Part shown: piece by piece, positions 9,203 to 18,432 of the stretch
How positions within the stretch are numbered: the first letter of the stretch is position 1
Layout of the letters: the number at the start of each line of letters is the position of its first letter
Assembly: GCF_030116705.1 (NCBI RefSeq)
Contig: NZ_JAOTIK010000001.1
Span: 4,678,501 to 4,742,500, forward strand
Source of the DNA: Streptomyces sp. ML-6
GTDB taxonomy: Bacteria; Actinomycetota; Actinomycetes; Streptomycetales; Streptomycetaceae
Reading direction: 5' to 3'
DNA length: 64,000 bases
Program-made: the position numbers and the translations under genes
The notes under the pieces: model-generated
The model's database searches: none
Told to the model about the DNA's origin: nothing
The model's input: only the letters and a program-made list of their open reading frames with translations

Positions 9203-9539
9203 CGCGCTCCTGAGAAATATGGGGACAAGATCACGCAGAGTGAGTCGAGCCTAGGGGCGTGTTCGGTCCGGTTCGAGGAGGAGCGAAATAGTCGTACCGG
9301 TGTGGCCGCAGGGGTACTTGGGGCGCCGGTGCACGGCCGGGGAGGGCGTGCGCCGCGGGGCGGCGGAGGCGCTGCTCACGGCGCTGCCGGGGCGGTACGG
9401 GGACCGGCGGCCGCGGAATCCGAGAGGGGCCGACAACGGATCGGCGGGGGATCGGCGGGACGTCGATCAAGGGCTCCGGCGGGGGCCCGGATACGGATTT
9501 GGGCGATCGGCGAAAGACCGTGTAATGTCTTCATCGCTC
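9203..9539. other. Gene-free interval between amidohydrolase and tRNA-Thr
   Basis: 337 bp with no convincing coding frame. It should hold the leftward promoter of the amidohydrolase gene and, at its right end, the rightward promoter of the tRNA genes (9499-9528). Confidence 0.6.
9499..9528 (+). promoter_or_regulatory. Promoter of tRNA-Thr/tRNA-Met
   Basis: TTGGGC (9499-9504), an 18-bp spacer and TAATGT (9523-9528), ending 11 bases before the mature 5' end of tRNA-Thr. This fits the vegetative sigma HrdB consensus. Confidence 0.65.
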
Positions 9540-9612
9540 GCCCCAATAGCTCAGTCGGTAGAGCGTCTCCATGGTAAGGAGAAGGTCTGCGGTTCGATTC
9601 CGCATTGGGGCT
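9540..9612 (+). tRNA. tRNA-Thr (anticodon GGT)
   Basis: 73 nt. The acceptor stem GCCCCAA pairs with TTGGGGC, the anticodon stem TCTCC/GGAGA holds the loop ATGGTAA, and the T arm is GCGGTTCGATTCCGC. No CCA is encoded. Confidence 0.96.
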
Positions 9613-9659
9613 CTGGTGATCGGGAATCCTCGCTTCGGCGAGGGGACCTGTTTCATCAA

Positions 9660-9732
9660 AGCGGTGTAGCTCAGTCGGTAGAGCAAGCGGCTCATAATCG
9701 CTGTGTCACCGGTTCAAGTCCGGTCACCGCTA
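9660..9732 (+). tRNA. tRNA-Met (elongator, anticodon CAT)
   Basis: 73 nt. The acceptor AGCGGTG pairs with CACCGCT, so position 1-72 is a normal A-U pair. The anticodon stem AGCGG/TCGCT lacks the three G-C pairs of initiator tRNA. Both points indicate the elongator. The anticodon loop is CTCATAA. Confidence 0.93.
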
Positions 9733-9738
9733 CTTACG

Positions 9739-9774
9739 GTAGCCGATTGTGGGGTCGGTCCTTCGATCGGCTAC
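9739..9774 (+). terminator. Hairpin after tRNA-Met
   Basis: GTAGCCGAT (9739-9747) pairs with ATCGGCTAC (9766-9774), followed by TCTTCTTTGC. It lies between the tRNAs and rpmG and could end the tRNA transcript. Confidence 0.6.
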
Positions 9775-9821
9775 TCTTCTTTGCGTTCATCCGTCCATCC
9801 GTCCGTCCAAGGAGCACTCAC

Positions 9822-9986
9822 GTGGCTGCCACCGACGTCCGCCCGAAGATCACGCTGGCCTGCGTGGAGTGCAAGGAGCGGAACTACATCACCAAGAAGA
9901 ACCGGCGCAACAACCCGGACCGTCTTGAGATGAAGAAGCACTGCCCGCGCTGCAACTCGCACACCGCGCACCGCGAAACGCGCTGA
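9822..9986 (+). CDS. rpmG: 50S ribosomal protein L33
   Basis: 54-residue L33 of the zinc-binding (C+) type: CVEC (residues 14-17) and CPRC near the C-terminus form the zinc site. The GTG start has AAGGAG 9 bases upstream. It sits between tRNA-Met and the MaoC pair, the same neighbourhood as mycobacterial rpmG2-hadABC. Streptomyces usually also have a zinc-free L33 elsewhere. A strong hairpin follows immediately. Confidence 0.96.
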
Positions 9987-9997
9987 ATCAGGCTCGT

Positions 9998-10032
9998 ACA
10001 CGAGGCCGCCCCCTCAGGGGGCGGCCTCGTGT
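9998..10032 (+). terminator. Terminator after rpmG
   Basis: ACACGAGGCCGCCCCC (9998-10013) pairs perfectly with 10017-10032 around a TCA loop, 12 bases after the rpmG stop. Confidence 0.85.
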
Positions 10033-10036
10033 CGTT

Positions 10037-10072
10037 GTATGAAGGCTGTACTTCGTATGAAGGCTGTACTTC
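10037..10072. repeat. Exact tandem duplication of 18 bp
   Basis: GTATGAAGGCTGTACTTC occurs at 10037-10054 and again at 10055-10072, between the rpmG terminator and the MaoC gene. It may sit in the promoter or 5' leader of that gene. Confidence 0.9.
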
Positions 10073-10107
10073 GGCCTGTTCATCTTTCACCAGGAGGTAG
10101 CGAGCCC

Positions 10108-10560
10108 ATGGCGCTCGACCAGTCCTTCGTCGGGCGGACCTATCCGCCCACCCCGCCCTACGAGGTCGGCCGGGAGAAGATCCGCGAGTTCGCCGAGGCG
10201 GTCGGCGACACGAATCCGGTGTACGTCGACCCCGAGGCCGCCAAGGAGCTCGGCCACAGCGATGTGATCGCGCCGCCGACGTTCGTCTTCTCCATCACCT
10301 TCAAGGCCGCCGGTCAGGTGATCCACGACCCGCAGCTGGGCCTGGACTACAGCCGGGTGGTGCACGGCGACCAGAAGTTCGCCTACACGCGCCCCGTGCG
10401 GGCGGGGGACCGGCTGACGGTCACCTCGACGATCGAGGCCATCAAGTCCATGGCGGGCAACGACATCCTGGACGTCCGCGGCGAGGTCCACGACGAGTCC
10501 GGCGAGCACGTCGTGACCGCGTGGACGAAGCTGGTGGCGCGTGCCGCCGAGGAGGCGTGA
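10108..10560 (+). CDS. MaoC-family (3R)-hydroxyacyl-thioester dehydratase, HadA-like
   Basis: 150-residue hot-dog fold protein (UPF0336/FAS1_DH_region type), most like the non-catalytic HadA/HadC partner subunits of mycobacterial beta-hydroxyacyl-ACP dehydratase. It contains the motif AVGDTNPVYVD, where the second half (NPxY) lacks the catalytic His seen in its neighbour. AGGAGG sits 10 bases before the ATG; frames further upstream would begin inside the 18-bp duplication. The stop overlaps the ATG of the next gene by one base, so the two subunits are probably made together as a heterodimer. Confidence 0.85.
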   Translation: MALDQSFVGRTYPPTPPYEVGREKIREFAEAVGDTNPVYVDPEAAKELGHSDVIAPPTFVFSITFKAAGQVIHDPQLGLDYSRVVHGDQKFAYTRPVRAGDRLTVTSTIEAIKSMAGNDILDVRGEVHDESGEHVVTAWTKLVARAAEEA

Positions 10561-10988
10561 TGACGGCGAAGGTCGCATACGAGTCGGTCGAGGTCGGTAC
10601 GGAGCTGCCGGCGCAGTCCTTCCCGGTGACCCGGGCGACGCTGGTGAAGTACGCGGGTGCCTCCGGCGACTTCAACCCGATCCACTGGAACGAGAAGTTC
10701 GCCCGTGAGGTCGGCCTGCCGGACGTCATCGCGCACGGCATGTTCACCATGGCCGAGGCGATCCGGGTGGTCACGGACTGGGCCGGCGACCCGGGCGCGG
10801 TCGTCGAGTACGGGGTGCGGTTCACCAAGCCGGTCGTCGTGCCGAACGACGACGAGGGCGCCCTGATCGAGGTCGGCGCCAAGGTCGCCGCCCTGCTGGA
10901 CGACCGGCGGGTGCGGGTGGACCTGACGGTGACGAGCGAGGACAAGAAGGTGCTGGGCATGTCCCGCGCCGTGGTGCAGCTCGCCTGA
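10560..10988 (+). CDS. MaoC-family dehydratase, HadB-like catalytic subunit
   Basis: 142-residue hot-dog protein with the catalytic hydratase-2 motif GDFNPIHWNEKFAREVGLPDVIAHGM split here as GDFNPIHW (the Asp and His pair) and VIAHGM. It probably dehydrates (3R)-hydroxyacyl-CoA or -ACP together with the upstream HadA-like subunit. Start ATG overlaps the preceding stop (TGATG). The order rpmG - hadA - hadB - ... - tRNA-Trp - secE matches the mycobacterial locus, which supports the assignment. Streptomyces have no mycolic acids, so the acyl substrate is an open question. Confidence 0.87.
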   Translation: MTAKVAYESVEVGTELPAQSFPVTRATLVKYAGASGDFNPIHWNEKFAREVGLPDVIAHGMFTMAEAIRVVTDWAGDPGAVVEYGVRFTKPVVVPNDDEGALIEVGAKVAALLDDRRVRVDLTVTSEDKKVLGMSRAVVQLA

Positions 10989-11001
10989 GGCCGCACCGCG
11001 C

Positions 11002-11044
11002 GACGGAGGCGGTGGTGGCGTCGGACGCCGCCCCCGCCTCCGTC
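11002..11044 (+). terminator. Stem-loop after the MaoC pair
   Basis: 11002-11022 and 11024-11044 pair over 21 positions with two G-U pairs; the actual loop must open a few pairs. It starts 14 bases after the hadB-like stop. Confidence 0.65.
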
Positions 11045-11133
11045 GCTCCCGCGCCGTCGCAGTGCCCCGGCACCGGGGCCCGGGGCGGCCGGGAGGCCCC
11101 TCCCGGCCGTCGCCCGAGCCGCGTTCCCCCCGG

Positions 11134-11188
11134 GTACGGTCCGGTGCCCCGCCCGAGCGGCGGGGCACCGGACCGTACTCTTGTCCCC
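11134..11188 (+). promoter_or_regulatory. 20-bp hairpin overlapping the -10 box of a leaderless murB promoter
   Basis: Arms 11134-11153 and 11159-11178 are perfect reverse complements. A -10 hexamer TACTCT is at 11176-11181, so its first three bases belong to the hairpin arm. Seven bases after the hexamer comes the murB GTG at 11189. No Shine-Dalgarno sequence precedes it. I found no good -35 box. The hairpin could be a terminator for upstream transcripts, an operator, or both. Confidence 0.6.
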
Positions 11189-12244
<1,056 letters not shown>

Positions 12245-12368
12245 CCGGCTGAGCGCCTGCAACCGGCCCCTCGGCCCCACGGGCCGTGGCGGGCCCGCCG
12301 CCCACCGCGCAGCTCCCGGGCTTCGCGCCGTGCCGCTCCCGGGGCTTCGGGCCATCCGCCGTGCCGGC

Positions 12369-13004
12369 TCAGTACGCCACTCCCACGCCCTGCTTCACCG
12401 TCGCCGGGTCGTCGCTCAGCGCCAGCATCGCGTGCGCCACGTCGGCCCGGGAGAGCGTCCGGCCGCTGCGCGGGAAGCCGCCGACGACCGTGCGGTACCT
12501 CCCGGTGAGCGGCCCGTCGGTCAGCTTCGGCGGCCGCACCGACGTCCAGTCCGTCGCGCTGCGGGCCAGCGCGGCCTCCATCAGCGCCAGATCCGCGTAG
12601 ACCTCCCTCAGGACCGCCCCGACCCCCTTGCGGATCAGCCGGTCCAGCAGCGGGTCGTCGGCCGGCGAGGGGCCGACCGGGGACGCGCTGACCACCAGCA
12701 GCCGCCGCGTCCCCGCCGCCTCCATCGCCGCCAGCACCGAACCGGTGAGCCGCTCGGCGACGCCGTCCGCCTTCCGGGTGCGCGACCCGAGGGCGGAGAA
12801 CACCGCGTCCCGGCCCGCGACCGCCTCGCGCAGCGCCTCCGGATCGTCCAGCCGCGCCACCGCGCACACCTGGACGTCGGAGAGCGGCACGGGCAGGCCC
12901 GCCGGATCACGGACCACCGCCGTCACCTCGTGCCCCGCCGCCACTGCCTGGCGCACGATTTCCTGCCCCACACCGCCCGTCGCGCCGAACACCGTGATCC
13001 TCAT
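12369..13004 (-). CDS. NmrA-like NAD(P)-binding oxidoreductase
   Basis: 211-residue atypical short-chain dehydrogenase. The Rossmann loop FGATGGVGQ is at residues 6-14. Later blocks LLVVSASPVG and DWTSVRPPKL correspond to the substrate side of the fold. The substrate is unknown. The ATG at 13004 begins directly at the Rossmann strand. It is divergent from a TetR regulator, with two palindromic operator-like sites in the 85-bp gap, so the regulator very probably controls this gene. It is similar in type to the protein at 7222-7878 but not a close copy. Confidence 0.88.
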   Translation of the reverse strand: MRITVFGATGGVGQEIVRQAVAAGHEVTAVVRDPAGLPVPLSDVQVCAVARLDDPEALREAVAGRDAVFSALGSRTRKADGVAERLTGSVLAAMEAAGTRRLLVVSASPVGPSPADDPLLDRLIRKGVGAVLREVYADLALMEAALARSATDWTSVRPPKLTDGPLTGRYRTVVGGFPRSGRTLSRADVAHAMLALSDDPATVKQGVGVAY

Positions 13005-13024
13005 TGCGCACTCTCCCAAGGTGA

Positions 13025-13063
13025 GTAAGTATTCACTTACCTCTAGAGTGAGTGGACACTCAC
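13025..13063. promoter_or_regulatory. Twin palindromic operators for the TetR regulator
   Basis: GTAAGT-ATTC-ACTTAC (13025-13040) and GTGAGT-GGAC-ACTCAC (13048-13063) share the pattern GTRAGT-N4-ACTYAC, with centres 23 bp apart. They lie between divergent genes, 21 and 26 bases from the two start codons. Confidence 0.75.
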
Positions 13064-13089
13064 CACCTCGTCAAGCCTCGGGAGCGCAC

Positions 13090-13695
13090 ATGGAGCAGAA
13101 GCCGACCCGCGCCCGGATCGTCGACGCCGCCCACCGGCTGATGCTCACCATCGGCCTGGCCCGCGCCACGACCAAGGAGATCGCCCGCGCGGCCGGCTGT
13201 TCGGAGGCCGCGCTCTACAAGCACTTCACGAGCAAGGAGGAGCTGTTCGTGACCGTGCTCAAGGAGCGGCTGCCCCGGCTCAACCCGCTGCTGAAGCAGC
13301 TCCTGGTCTCCCCGGGGGCGGGGGAGCGGAGCGTCGAGGAGAACCTCACCGAGATCGCCCGCCAGGCCGCCCTCTTCTACGAGCAGAGCTTCCCGATCGC
13401 CGCCTCGCTGTACGCCGACCCCCGGCTCAAGGAACGCCACCACGAGGCGATGCGGGAGCTCGGTACCGGCCCGCACATGCCCATCCGGGGCCTGGACGCG
13501 TATCTGCGCTCCGAACAGGCCGCCGGACGGGTGCGGGCCGATGCGGACACGTACGCGGCCGCGTCGCTGCTGATCGGGGCCTGCGCGCAGCGGGCGTTCG
13601 CCTACGACGCCCTGGCGGGCGGGGAACCCCCGCAGCCCCTCGACGAGTTCGCCGCCTCCCTGGCCCGGGTGCTGATGCGCGGCGTCGGGGCGTAG
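13090..13695 (+). CDS. TetR family transcriptional regulator
   Basis: 201-residue repressor. The N-terminal helix-turn-helix (residues 5-55) reads RIVDAAHRLMLTIGLARATTK then EIARAAGCSEAALYKHFTSKEELF, the classic TetR signature. The C-terminal domain (about 75-195) is the ligand and dimer domain, with no obvious ligand. The ATG has GGGAG upstream. Divergent orientation and the twin palindromes next to its start suggest it represses itself and the NmrA-like gene. The pair is a typical sensor of a reactive or toxic small molecule, but the inducer cannot be read from the sequence. Confidence 0.92.
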   Translation: MEQKPTRARIVDAAHRLMLTIGLARATTKEIARAAGCSEAALYKHFTSKEELFVTVLKERLPRLNPLLKQLLVSPGAGERSVEENLTEIARQAALFYEQSFPIAASLYADPRLKERHHEAMRELGTGPHMPIRGLDAYLRSEQAAGRVRADADTYAAASLLIGACAQRAFAYDALAGGEPPQPLDEFAASLARVLMRGVGA

Positions 13696-13762
13696 GCGGG
13701 AAGCACCGCCCCGCTCCGGCCGGGCGGCCCCTTTCCGGCCGGGCGGCCCCGGGGCCGGGACC

Positions 13763-14785
13763 TCAGCCCGTGGGCTTCGCCAGCCAGGCGTCGATGCCCG
13801 CCAGGAGTTCCGTCCGCACCGCGGCCGGGGCGGCGGACCCGCGCACCGACTGCCGGGCCAGCTCCGCCAGTTCCTCGTCCGTGAACGCGTGGTGGTGCCG
13901 CACGAGGTCGTACTGCGCGGCCAGCCGGGAACCGAAGAGCAGCGGGTCGTCCGCGCCCAGCGCCATCGGCACCCCGGCCTCGAACAGCGTGCGCAGGGGG
14001 ACGTCGGCGGGCTTGTCGTAGACGCCGAGCGCCACGTTCGACGACGGGCAGACCTCGCAGGTCACCCCGCGCTCCGCCAGCCTGCGCAGCAGCCGCGGGT
14101 CCTCGGCGGCCCGCACCCCGTGCCCGATCCGGGCCGCGTCGAGGTCGTCCAGGCAGTCCCGCACGCTGGAGGGGCCGGACAGCTCGCCGCCGTGCGGGGC
14201 CGCCAGCAGACCGCCCTCGCGGGCGATGGCGAAGGCCCGGTCGAAGTCCCGGGCCATCCCGCGGCGCTCGTCGTTGGAGAGCCCGAACCCGACCACGCCC
14301 CGGTCGGCGTACCGCACCGCGAGCCGGGCGAGCGTCCGGGCGTCCAGCGGGTGCTTCATCCGGTTCGCCGCGATCACCACCCGGATCGGCAGCCCCGTCT
14401 CGCGCGACGCGGAGTCCACCGCGTCCAGGATGATCTCGATGGCCGGGATCAGCCCGCCCAGCAGCGGGGCGTACGAGGTGGGGTCGACCTGGATCTCCAG
14501 CCAGCCGGAGCCGTCCGCGACGTCCTCCTGGGCGGCCTCGCGCACCAGCCGCCGGATGTCGTCGGGCTCCCTCAGACAGGAGCGGGCGATGTCGTAGAGC
14601 CGCTGGAAGCGGAACCAGCCGCGTTCGTCCGTGGCCCGCAGCTTGGGCGGCTCGCCGCCGGTCAGCGCATCCGGCAGGTGCACGCCGTACTTGTCGGCGA
14701 GTTCGAGCAGGGTGGTGGGCCGCATCGACCCGGTGAAATGCAAGTGCAGGTGGGCCTTGGGCAACAGCCGTACATCACGCTCCAT
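13763..14785 (-). CDS. add: Adenosine deaminase family protein
   Basis: 340-residue TIM-barrel zinc enzyme, predicted to deaminate adenosine or deoxyadenosine (or a related adenine compound) in purine salvage. The metal-binding HLHLHF (12-17) at strand 1, HGGE, RIGHGVRA and ADDP near the C-terminal end are all present. The last motif reads GADDPLLF where canonical enzymes have NTDDP, so substrate preference may differ. ATG 14785 is chosen because the family N-terminus starts there; the open frame upstream has no homologous content. It lies 122 bp after aspC on the same strand, with a hairpin between them. Confidence 0.87.
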   Translation of the reverse strand: MERDVRLLPKAHLHLHFTGSMRPTTLLELADKYGVHLPDALTGGEPPKLRATDERGWFRFQRLYDIARSCLREPDDIRRLVREAAQEDVADGSGWLEIQVDPTSYAPLLGGLIPAIEIILDAVDSASRETGLPIRVVIAANRMKHPLDARTLARLAVRYADRGVVGFGLSNDERRGMARDFDRAFAIAREGGLLAAPHGGELSGPSSVRDCLDDLDAARIGHGVRAAEDPRLLRRLAERGVTCEVCPSSNVALGVYDKPADVPLRTLFEAGVPMALGADDPLLFGSRLAAQYDLVRHHHAFTDEELAELARQSVRGSAAPAAVRTELLAGIDAWLAKPTG

Positions 14786-14859
14786 CCCCGGATCTTGCCG
14801 CATGCGCGGGGTGCTCCGGTAGCCGCTTCGGCAATCGGGGGTGAAGTCGGAACAAACGA

Positions 14860-14887
14860 GCGACCCCCGGCCGGGGCCGGGGGTCGC
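14860..14887 (-). terminator. Terminator after aspC
   Basis: GCGACCCCCGGCC (14860-14872) pairs with 14875-14887 perfectly. It lies 21 bases after the aspC stop and 75 bases before add. Confidence 0.75.
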
Positions 14888-14907
14888 CCATGAGTTCCCG
14901 GGAACGC

Positions 14908-16134
14908 CTACGCCTTGGCCTCCGCCAGCAGCTTCTGGATCCGGGAGACGCCCTCGACGAGGTCGTCGTCGCCCAGGGCGTACGAGAGGCGCAGGTACCC
15001 CGGCGTGCCGAAGGCCTCGCCCGGCACGACCGCGACCTCGGCCTCGTCCAGGATCAGCGCGGCCAGCTCGACCGAGGTGGCCGGGCGCCTTCCGCGGATC
15101 TCCCTGCCGAGCAGCCCCTTCACCGACGGGTACGCGTAGAACGCTCCCTCGGGCTCCGGGCACAGCACGCCGTCGATCTCGTTGAGCATCCGGACGATGG
15201 TCCGCCGGCGCCGGTCGAAGGCGGTGCGCATCTCGGCGACCGCGTCCAGGTTCCCGGAGACGGCGGCCAGTGCGGCGACCTGGGCCACGTTGGAGACGTT
15301 GGACGTGGCGTGCGACTGGAGGTTGGTCGCGGCCTTGACGACGTCCTTCGGGCCGATGACCCAGCCCACCCGCCAGCCGGTCATCGCGTACGTCTTGGCG
15401 ACACCGTTGACCACGATGCACTTGTCGCGCAGCTCGGGCACGATCGCGGGCAGCGAGGTGAACTTCGCGTCCCCGTAGACCAGGTGCTCGTAGATCTCGT
15501 CGGTCAGCACCCACAGGCCGTGCTCGACGGCCCAGCGGCCGATCGCCTCGGCGTCGGCCTCGCTGTACACGGCGCCGGTCGGGTTGGACGGGGAGACGAA
15601 CAGGACGACCTTGGTCCGCTCCGTGCGCGCCGCCTCCAGCTGCTCCACCGAGACGCGGTAGCCGGTCGTCTCGTCAGCCACGACCTCCACCGGGACGCCG
15701 CCCGCGAGGCGGATCGACTCGGGGTAGGTGGTCCAGTACGGGGCCGGGACGATGACCTCGTCGCCCGGGTCGAGGATCGCGGCGAACGCCTCGTAGATGG
15801 CCTGCTTGCCGCCGTTGGTCACCAGGATCTGGGAGGCGTCGACCTCGTAACCGGAGTCGCGCAGCGTCTTCTCCGCGATGGCGGCCTTGAGCTCCGGGAG
15901 CCCTCCCGCCGGGGTGTAGCGGTGGTACTTCGGGTTGCGGCAGGCCTCGACGGCGGCCTCGACGATGTAGTCGGGGGTCGGGAAGTCGGGTTCGCCGGCG
16001 CCGAAGCCGATCACCGGACGACCGGCGGCCTTGAGGGCCTTGGCCTTGGCGTCGACGGCGAGGGTGGCGGATTCGGAGATCGCACCGATGCGGGCGGAGA
16101 CCCGGCGCTCGGAGGGAGAAGTTGCAGCGCTCAT
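14908..16134 (-). CDS. aspC: Pyridoxal-phosphate-dependent aspartate aminotransferase
   Basis: 408-residue class I aminotransferase of the actinobacterial AspC (Ib subgroup) type, moving amino groups between aspartate and 2-oxoglutarate. The PLP lysine is K247 in [13 protein letters not shown], with D212 and Y215 in LTDEIYE and the substrate-binding [10 protein letters not shown] segment at 181-190. The ATG at 16134 is preceded by a weak GGGGCC region; the short in-frame extension upstream is not supported. It sits between add and tRNA-Trp/secE, on the opposite strand, the same place as in other Streptomyces. Confidence 0.93.
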   Translation of the reverse strand: MSAATSPSERRVSARIGAISESATLAVDAKAKALKAAGRPVIGFGAGEPDFPTPDYIVEAAVEACRNPKYHRYTPAGGLPELKAAIAEKTLRDSGYEVDASQILVTNGGKQAIYEAFAAILDPGDEVIVPAPYWTTYPESIRLAGGVPVEVVADETTGYRVSVEQLEAARTERTKVVLFVSPSNPTGAVYSEADAEAIGRWAVEHGLWVLTDEIYEHLVYGDAKFTSLPAIVPELRDKCIVVNGVAKTYAMTGWRVGWVIGPKDVVKAATNLQSHATSNVSNVAQVAALAAVSGNLDAVAEMRTAFDRRRRTIVRMLNEIDGVLCPEPEGAFYAYPSVKGLLGREIRGRRPATSVELAALILDEAEVAVVPGEAFGTPGYLRLSYALGDDDLVEGVSRIQKLLAEAKA

Positions 16135-16234
16135 GGCCCCATGGTCCCAGACCCCGATCCCGGGCGGCACACGGGTTTCAGGGACCGGACAGCATGCGGA
16201 CGGGCCCCGCTCGTGAGCCGCCCGGAGCTATCTG

Positions 16235-16264
16235 TTCGACGCCGGGCCGCTGAGCACGTACACT
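16235..16264 (+). promoter_or_regulatory. Candidate promoter for tRNA-Trp/secE
   Basis: TTCGAC (16235-16240), an 18-bp spacer and TACACT (16259-16264). The tRNA starts 84 bases later, so a second, nearer promoter is possible. Confidence 0.45.
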
Positions 16265-16347
16265 CACCTGTCGTTGGCCTTCACCAGCCGCACCGTTCCT
16301 GCACTCGGGTCGTCCGGGGAGATGCGGTAGGTTGGTGGAAACCACAA

Positions 16348-16420
16348 AGGGTCGTAGCTCAATTGGTAGAGCACTGGTCTCCAAAACCAGCGGTTGGGGG
16401 TTCAAGTCCCTCCGGCCCTG
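16348..16420 (+). tRNA. tRNA-Trp (anticodon CCA)
   Basis: 73 nt. The acceptor AGGGTCG pairs with CGGCCCT (one G-U), the anticodon stem CTGGT/ACCAG holds the loop CTCCAAA, and the discriminator is G. It lies upstream of secE as in most actinobacteria. Confidence 0.96.
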
Positions 16421-16526
16421 CTACACACTCCTTCGCCAGGATGTGTGCGCATGTACGTACTTCAATGCACCGCCGTGCGGCTCCACCGGGCGCGGCACGG
16501 CCATGACCCGGAATCAGGTGAGAAGC

Positions 16527-16814
16527 GTGACGGACGCCGTGGGCTCCATCGACATGCCTGATGCCGAGGACGAAGTACCCGAGTCGAAGAAGAAGACCCG
16601 GAAGGGCGGGAAGCGCGGAAAGAAGGGCCCCCTGGGCCGCCTCGCGCTGTTCTACCGCCAAATCATCGCCGAGCTGCGCAAGGTCGTCTGGCCCACCCGG
16701 AGCCAGCTGACGACGTACACCACAGTGGTGATTATTTTCGTCGTCGTCATGATCGGTCTGGTCACCGTGGTTGACTTCGGTTTCCAGCGGGTCATGAAGT
16801 ACGTCTTCGGCTGA
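16527..16814 (+). CDS. secE: Preprotein translocase subunit SecE
   Basis: 95-residue subunit of the SecYEG channel. The N-terminal half is charged and lysine-rich ([13 protein letters not shown]), followed by the amphipathic helix ([20 protein letters not shown]) typical of SecE and one transmembrane helix (about 66-86). The GTG start is preceded by AGGTGAG and by a secE-like N-terminus (TDAVGSID); an ATG eight codons upstream has no better signal. It forms the conserved secE-nusG pair with the next gene. Confidence 0.93.
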   Translation: MTDAVGSIDMPDAEDEVPESKKKTRKGGKRGKKGPLGRLALFYRQIIAELRKVVWPTRSQLTTYTTVVIIFVVVMIGLVTVVDFGFQRVMKYVFG

Positions 16815-16888
16815 TCCCGCGGAGGGCGCCTCTCAGGGCGCCCCTTTCGCATGTTCCACCCATTTGTATCCAGGAAGAAGCAGCCACC

Positions 16889-17740
16889 GTGTCTGACCCG
16901 AACCTGAACGACGCCGTCGAGCCGACGGCGGGCGCCTTCGAGTCCGCCGAGGACGAGCTCGACATCGTCGAGGCGGCGGACGCCGAGGAGCCGGACCAGG
17001 CCGAGGCTGCCGACGCCGCCGCGGGCGAGCCCGCCGAGCAGGCAGCCCTGCACACCGAGGACGACGAGGCGGAGACCGAGGGCGACGAGGACGAGGCGGA
17101 GGAGGCCGAGCCGGCCGCCCCCGTCGACGCCGTCGCGGCCCTGCGCGAGGAGCTGCGCGGCCTTCCCGGCGAGTGGTACGTCATCCACACGTACGCCGGG
17201 TACGAGAAGCGCGTGAAGGCCAACCTGGAGCAGCGCGCCGTCTCGCTCAACGTCGAGGAGTTCATCTACCAGGCCGAAGTGCCCGAGGAAGAGATCGTCC
17301 AGATCAAGAACGGCGAGCGCAAGAACGTCCGCCAGAACAAGCTCCCGGGCTACGTCCTGGTGCGCATGGATCTGACGAACGAGTCCTGGGGCGTCGTCCG
17401 CAACACCCCCGGCGTCACCGGCTTCGTGGGCAACGCCTACGACCCCTACCCGCTGACCCTGGACGAGATCGTCAAGATGCTCGCCCCGGAGGCCGAGGAG
17501 AAGGCCGCCCGCGAGGCCGCCGAGGCCGAGGGCAAGCCGGCTCCGGCCCGCAAGGTCGAGGTCCAGGTGCTCGACTTCGAGGTCGGCGACTCGGTCACCG
17601 TCACCGACGGCCCGTTCGCCACGCTGCAGGCGACGATCAACGAGATCAACGCCGACTCGAAGAAGGTCAAGGGCCTCGTCGAGATCTTCGGCCGCGAGAC
17701 CCCGGTGGAGCTCAGCTTCGACCAGATCCAGAAGAACTGA
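16889..17740 (+). CDS. nusG: Transcription termination/antitermination protein NusG
   Basis: 283-residue elongation factor that binds RNA polymerase and couples it to Rho or the ribosome. The first 90 or so residues are an acidic, low-complexity extension rich in E, D and A, characteristic of Streptomyces NusG. The NGN domain follows ([20 protein letters not shown] to TGFVGN, about 93-190). The C-terminal KOW domain is at about 222-283 ([18 protein letters not shown]). The GTG start has AGGAAGAAG upstream. An intrinsic terminator follows, so nusG ends the secE-nusG transcript. Confidence 0.95.
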   Translation: MSDPNLNDAVEPTAGAFESAEDELDIVEAADAEEPDQAEAADAAAGEPAEQAALHTEDDEAETEGDEDEAEEAEPAAPVDAVAALREELRGLPGEWYVIHTYAGYEKRVKANLEQRAVSLNVEEFIYQAEVPEEEIVQIKNGERKNVRQNKLPGYVLVRMDLTNESWGVVRNTPGVTGFVGNAYDPYPLTLDEIVKMLAPEAEEKAAREAAEAEGKPAPARKVEVQVLDFEVGDSVTVTDGPFATLQATINEINADSKKVKGLVEIFGRETPVELSFDQIQKN

Positions 17741-17772
17741 CGCCACCGGCGGCAGTTTCTGGGCACATGCCT

Positions 17773-17822
17773 ACCGAGCAGGTCAGACCGGCTGAGAAGC
17801 CCGTCTGACCTGCTCGGTTTTT
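17773..17822 (+). terminator. Intrinsic terminator after nusG
   Basis: ACCGAGCAGGTCAGAC (17773-17788) pairs with 17803-17818 over 16 perfect base pairs, followed by a run of five T (17818-17822). It is a canonical Rho-independent terminator, uncommon in this genus. Confidence 0.93.
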
Positions 17823-17848
17823 GGACGCGCAGCCATACCCGTTATCGT
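17821..17848 (+). promoter_or_regulatory. Promoter of rplK-rplA
   Basis: TTGGAC (17821-17826), a 16-bp spacer and TATCGT (17843-17848). The -35 box overlaps the T tract of the nusG terminator. The rplK ATG is 70 bases further on. Confidence 0.55.
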
Positions 17849-17917
17849 TGTGCGGTATGCCTCCATCCGGATGACCGGACGGCGGCGAAACACTCTCACT
17901 AGGACCCGGAGAGAGCA

Positions 17918-18352
17918 ATGCCTCCCAAGAAGAAGAAGGTCACGGGGCTTATCAAGCTCCAGATCAACGCCGGCGCCGCCAACCCGGCCCCGCCGGTCGG
18001 CCCCGCGCTCGGCCAGCACGGCGTCAACATCATGGAGTTCTGCAAGGCCTACAACGCCGCGACCGAGTCGCAGCGCGGCATGGTCGTGCCGGTGGAGATC
18101 ACGGTCTACGAAGACCGTTCCTTCACCTTCGTCACCAAGACTCCGCCGGCCGCCAAGCTGATCCTCAAGGCCGCGGGCGTGGAGAAGGGCTCCGGCGAGC
18201 CGCACAAGACCAAGGTCGCCAAGCTGACGGCTGCCCAGGTCCGCGAGATCGCCACGACGAAGCTCCCCGACCTGAACGCCAACGACCTCGACGCCGCGTC
18301 GAAGATCATCGCTGGCACCGCCCGTTCCATGGGCATCACGGTCGAAGGCTGA
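17918..18352 (+). CDS. rplK: 50S ribosomal protein L11
   Basis: 144-residue L11, part of the GTPase-associated centre of the large subunit and binding site of thiostrepton. The N-terminal domain shows [22 protein letters not shown], including the conserved Pro pair (PPVGP) involved in thiostrepton action, here in the usual sensitive form. The C-terminal rRNA-binding domain ends in [19 protein letters not shown] precedes the ATG. First gene of an L11-L1 operon. Confidence 0.98.
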
Positions 18353-18432
18353 ATCAGCCCCGCACGTCCTCAGTGGTAGGGCCAAGCGCTGGCCCGCACC
18401 ACGACTCCACACCTGAAACCACAGGAGCAGAA

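Noticed and set aside
9660..9732. Initiator tRNA-fMet
   Set aside because: The 1-72 pair is A-U and the anticodon stem lacks the GGG/CCC run, so it is an elongator tRNA-Met.
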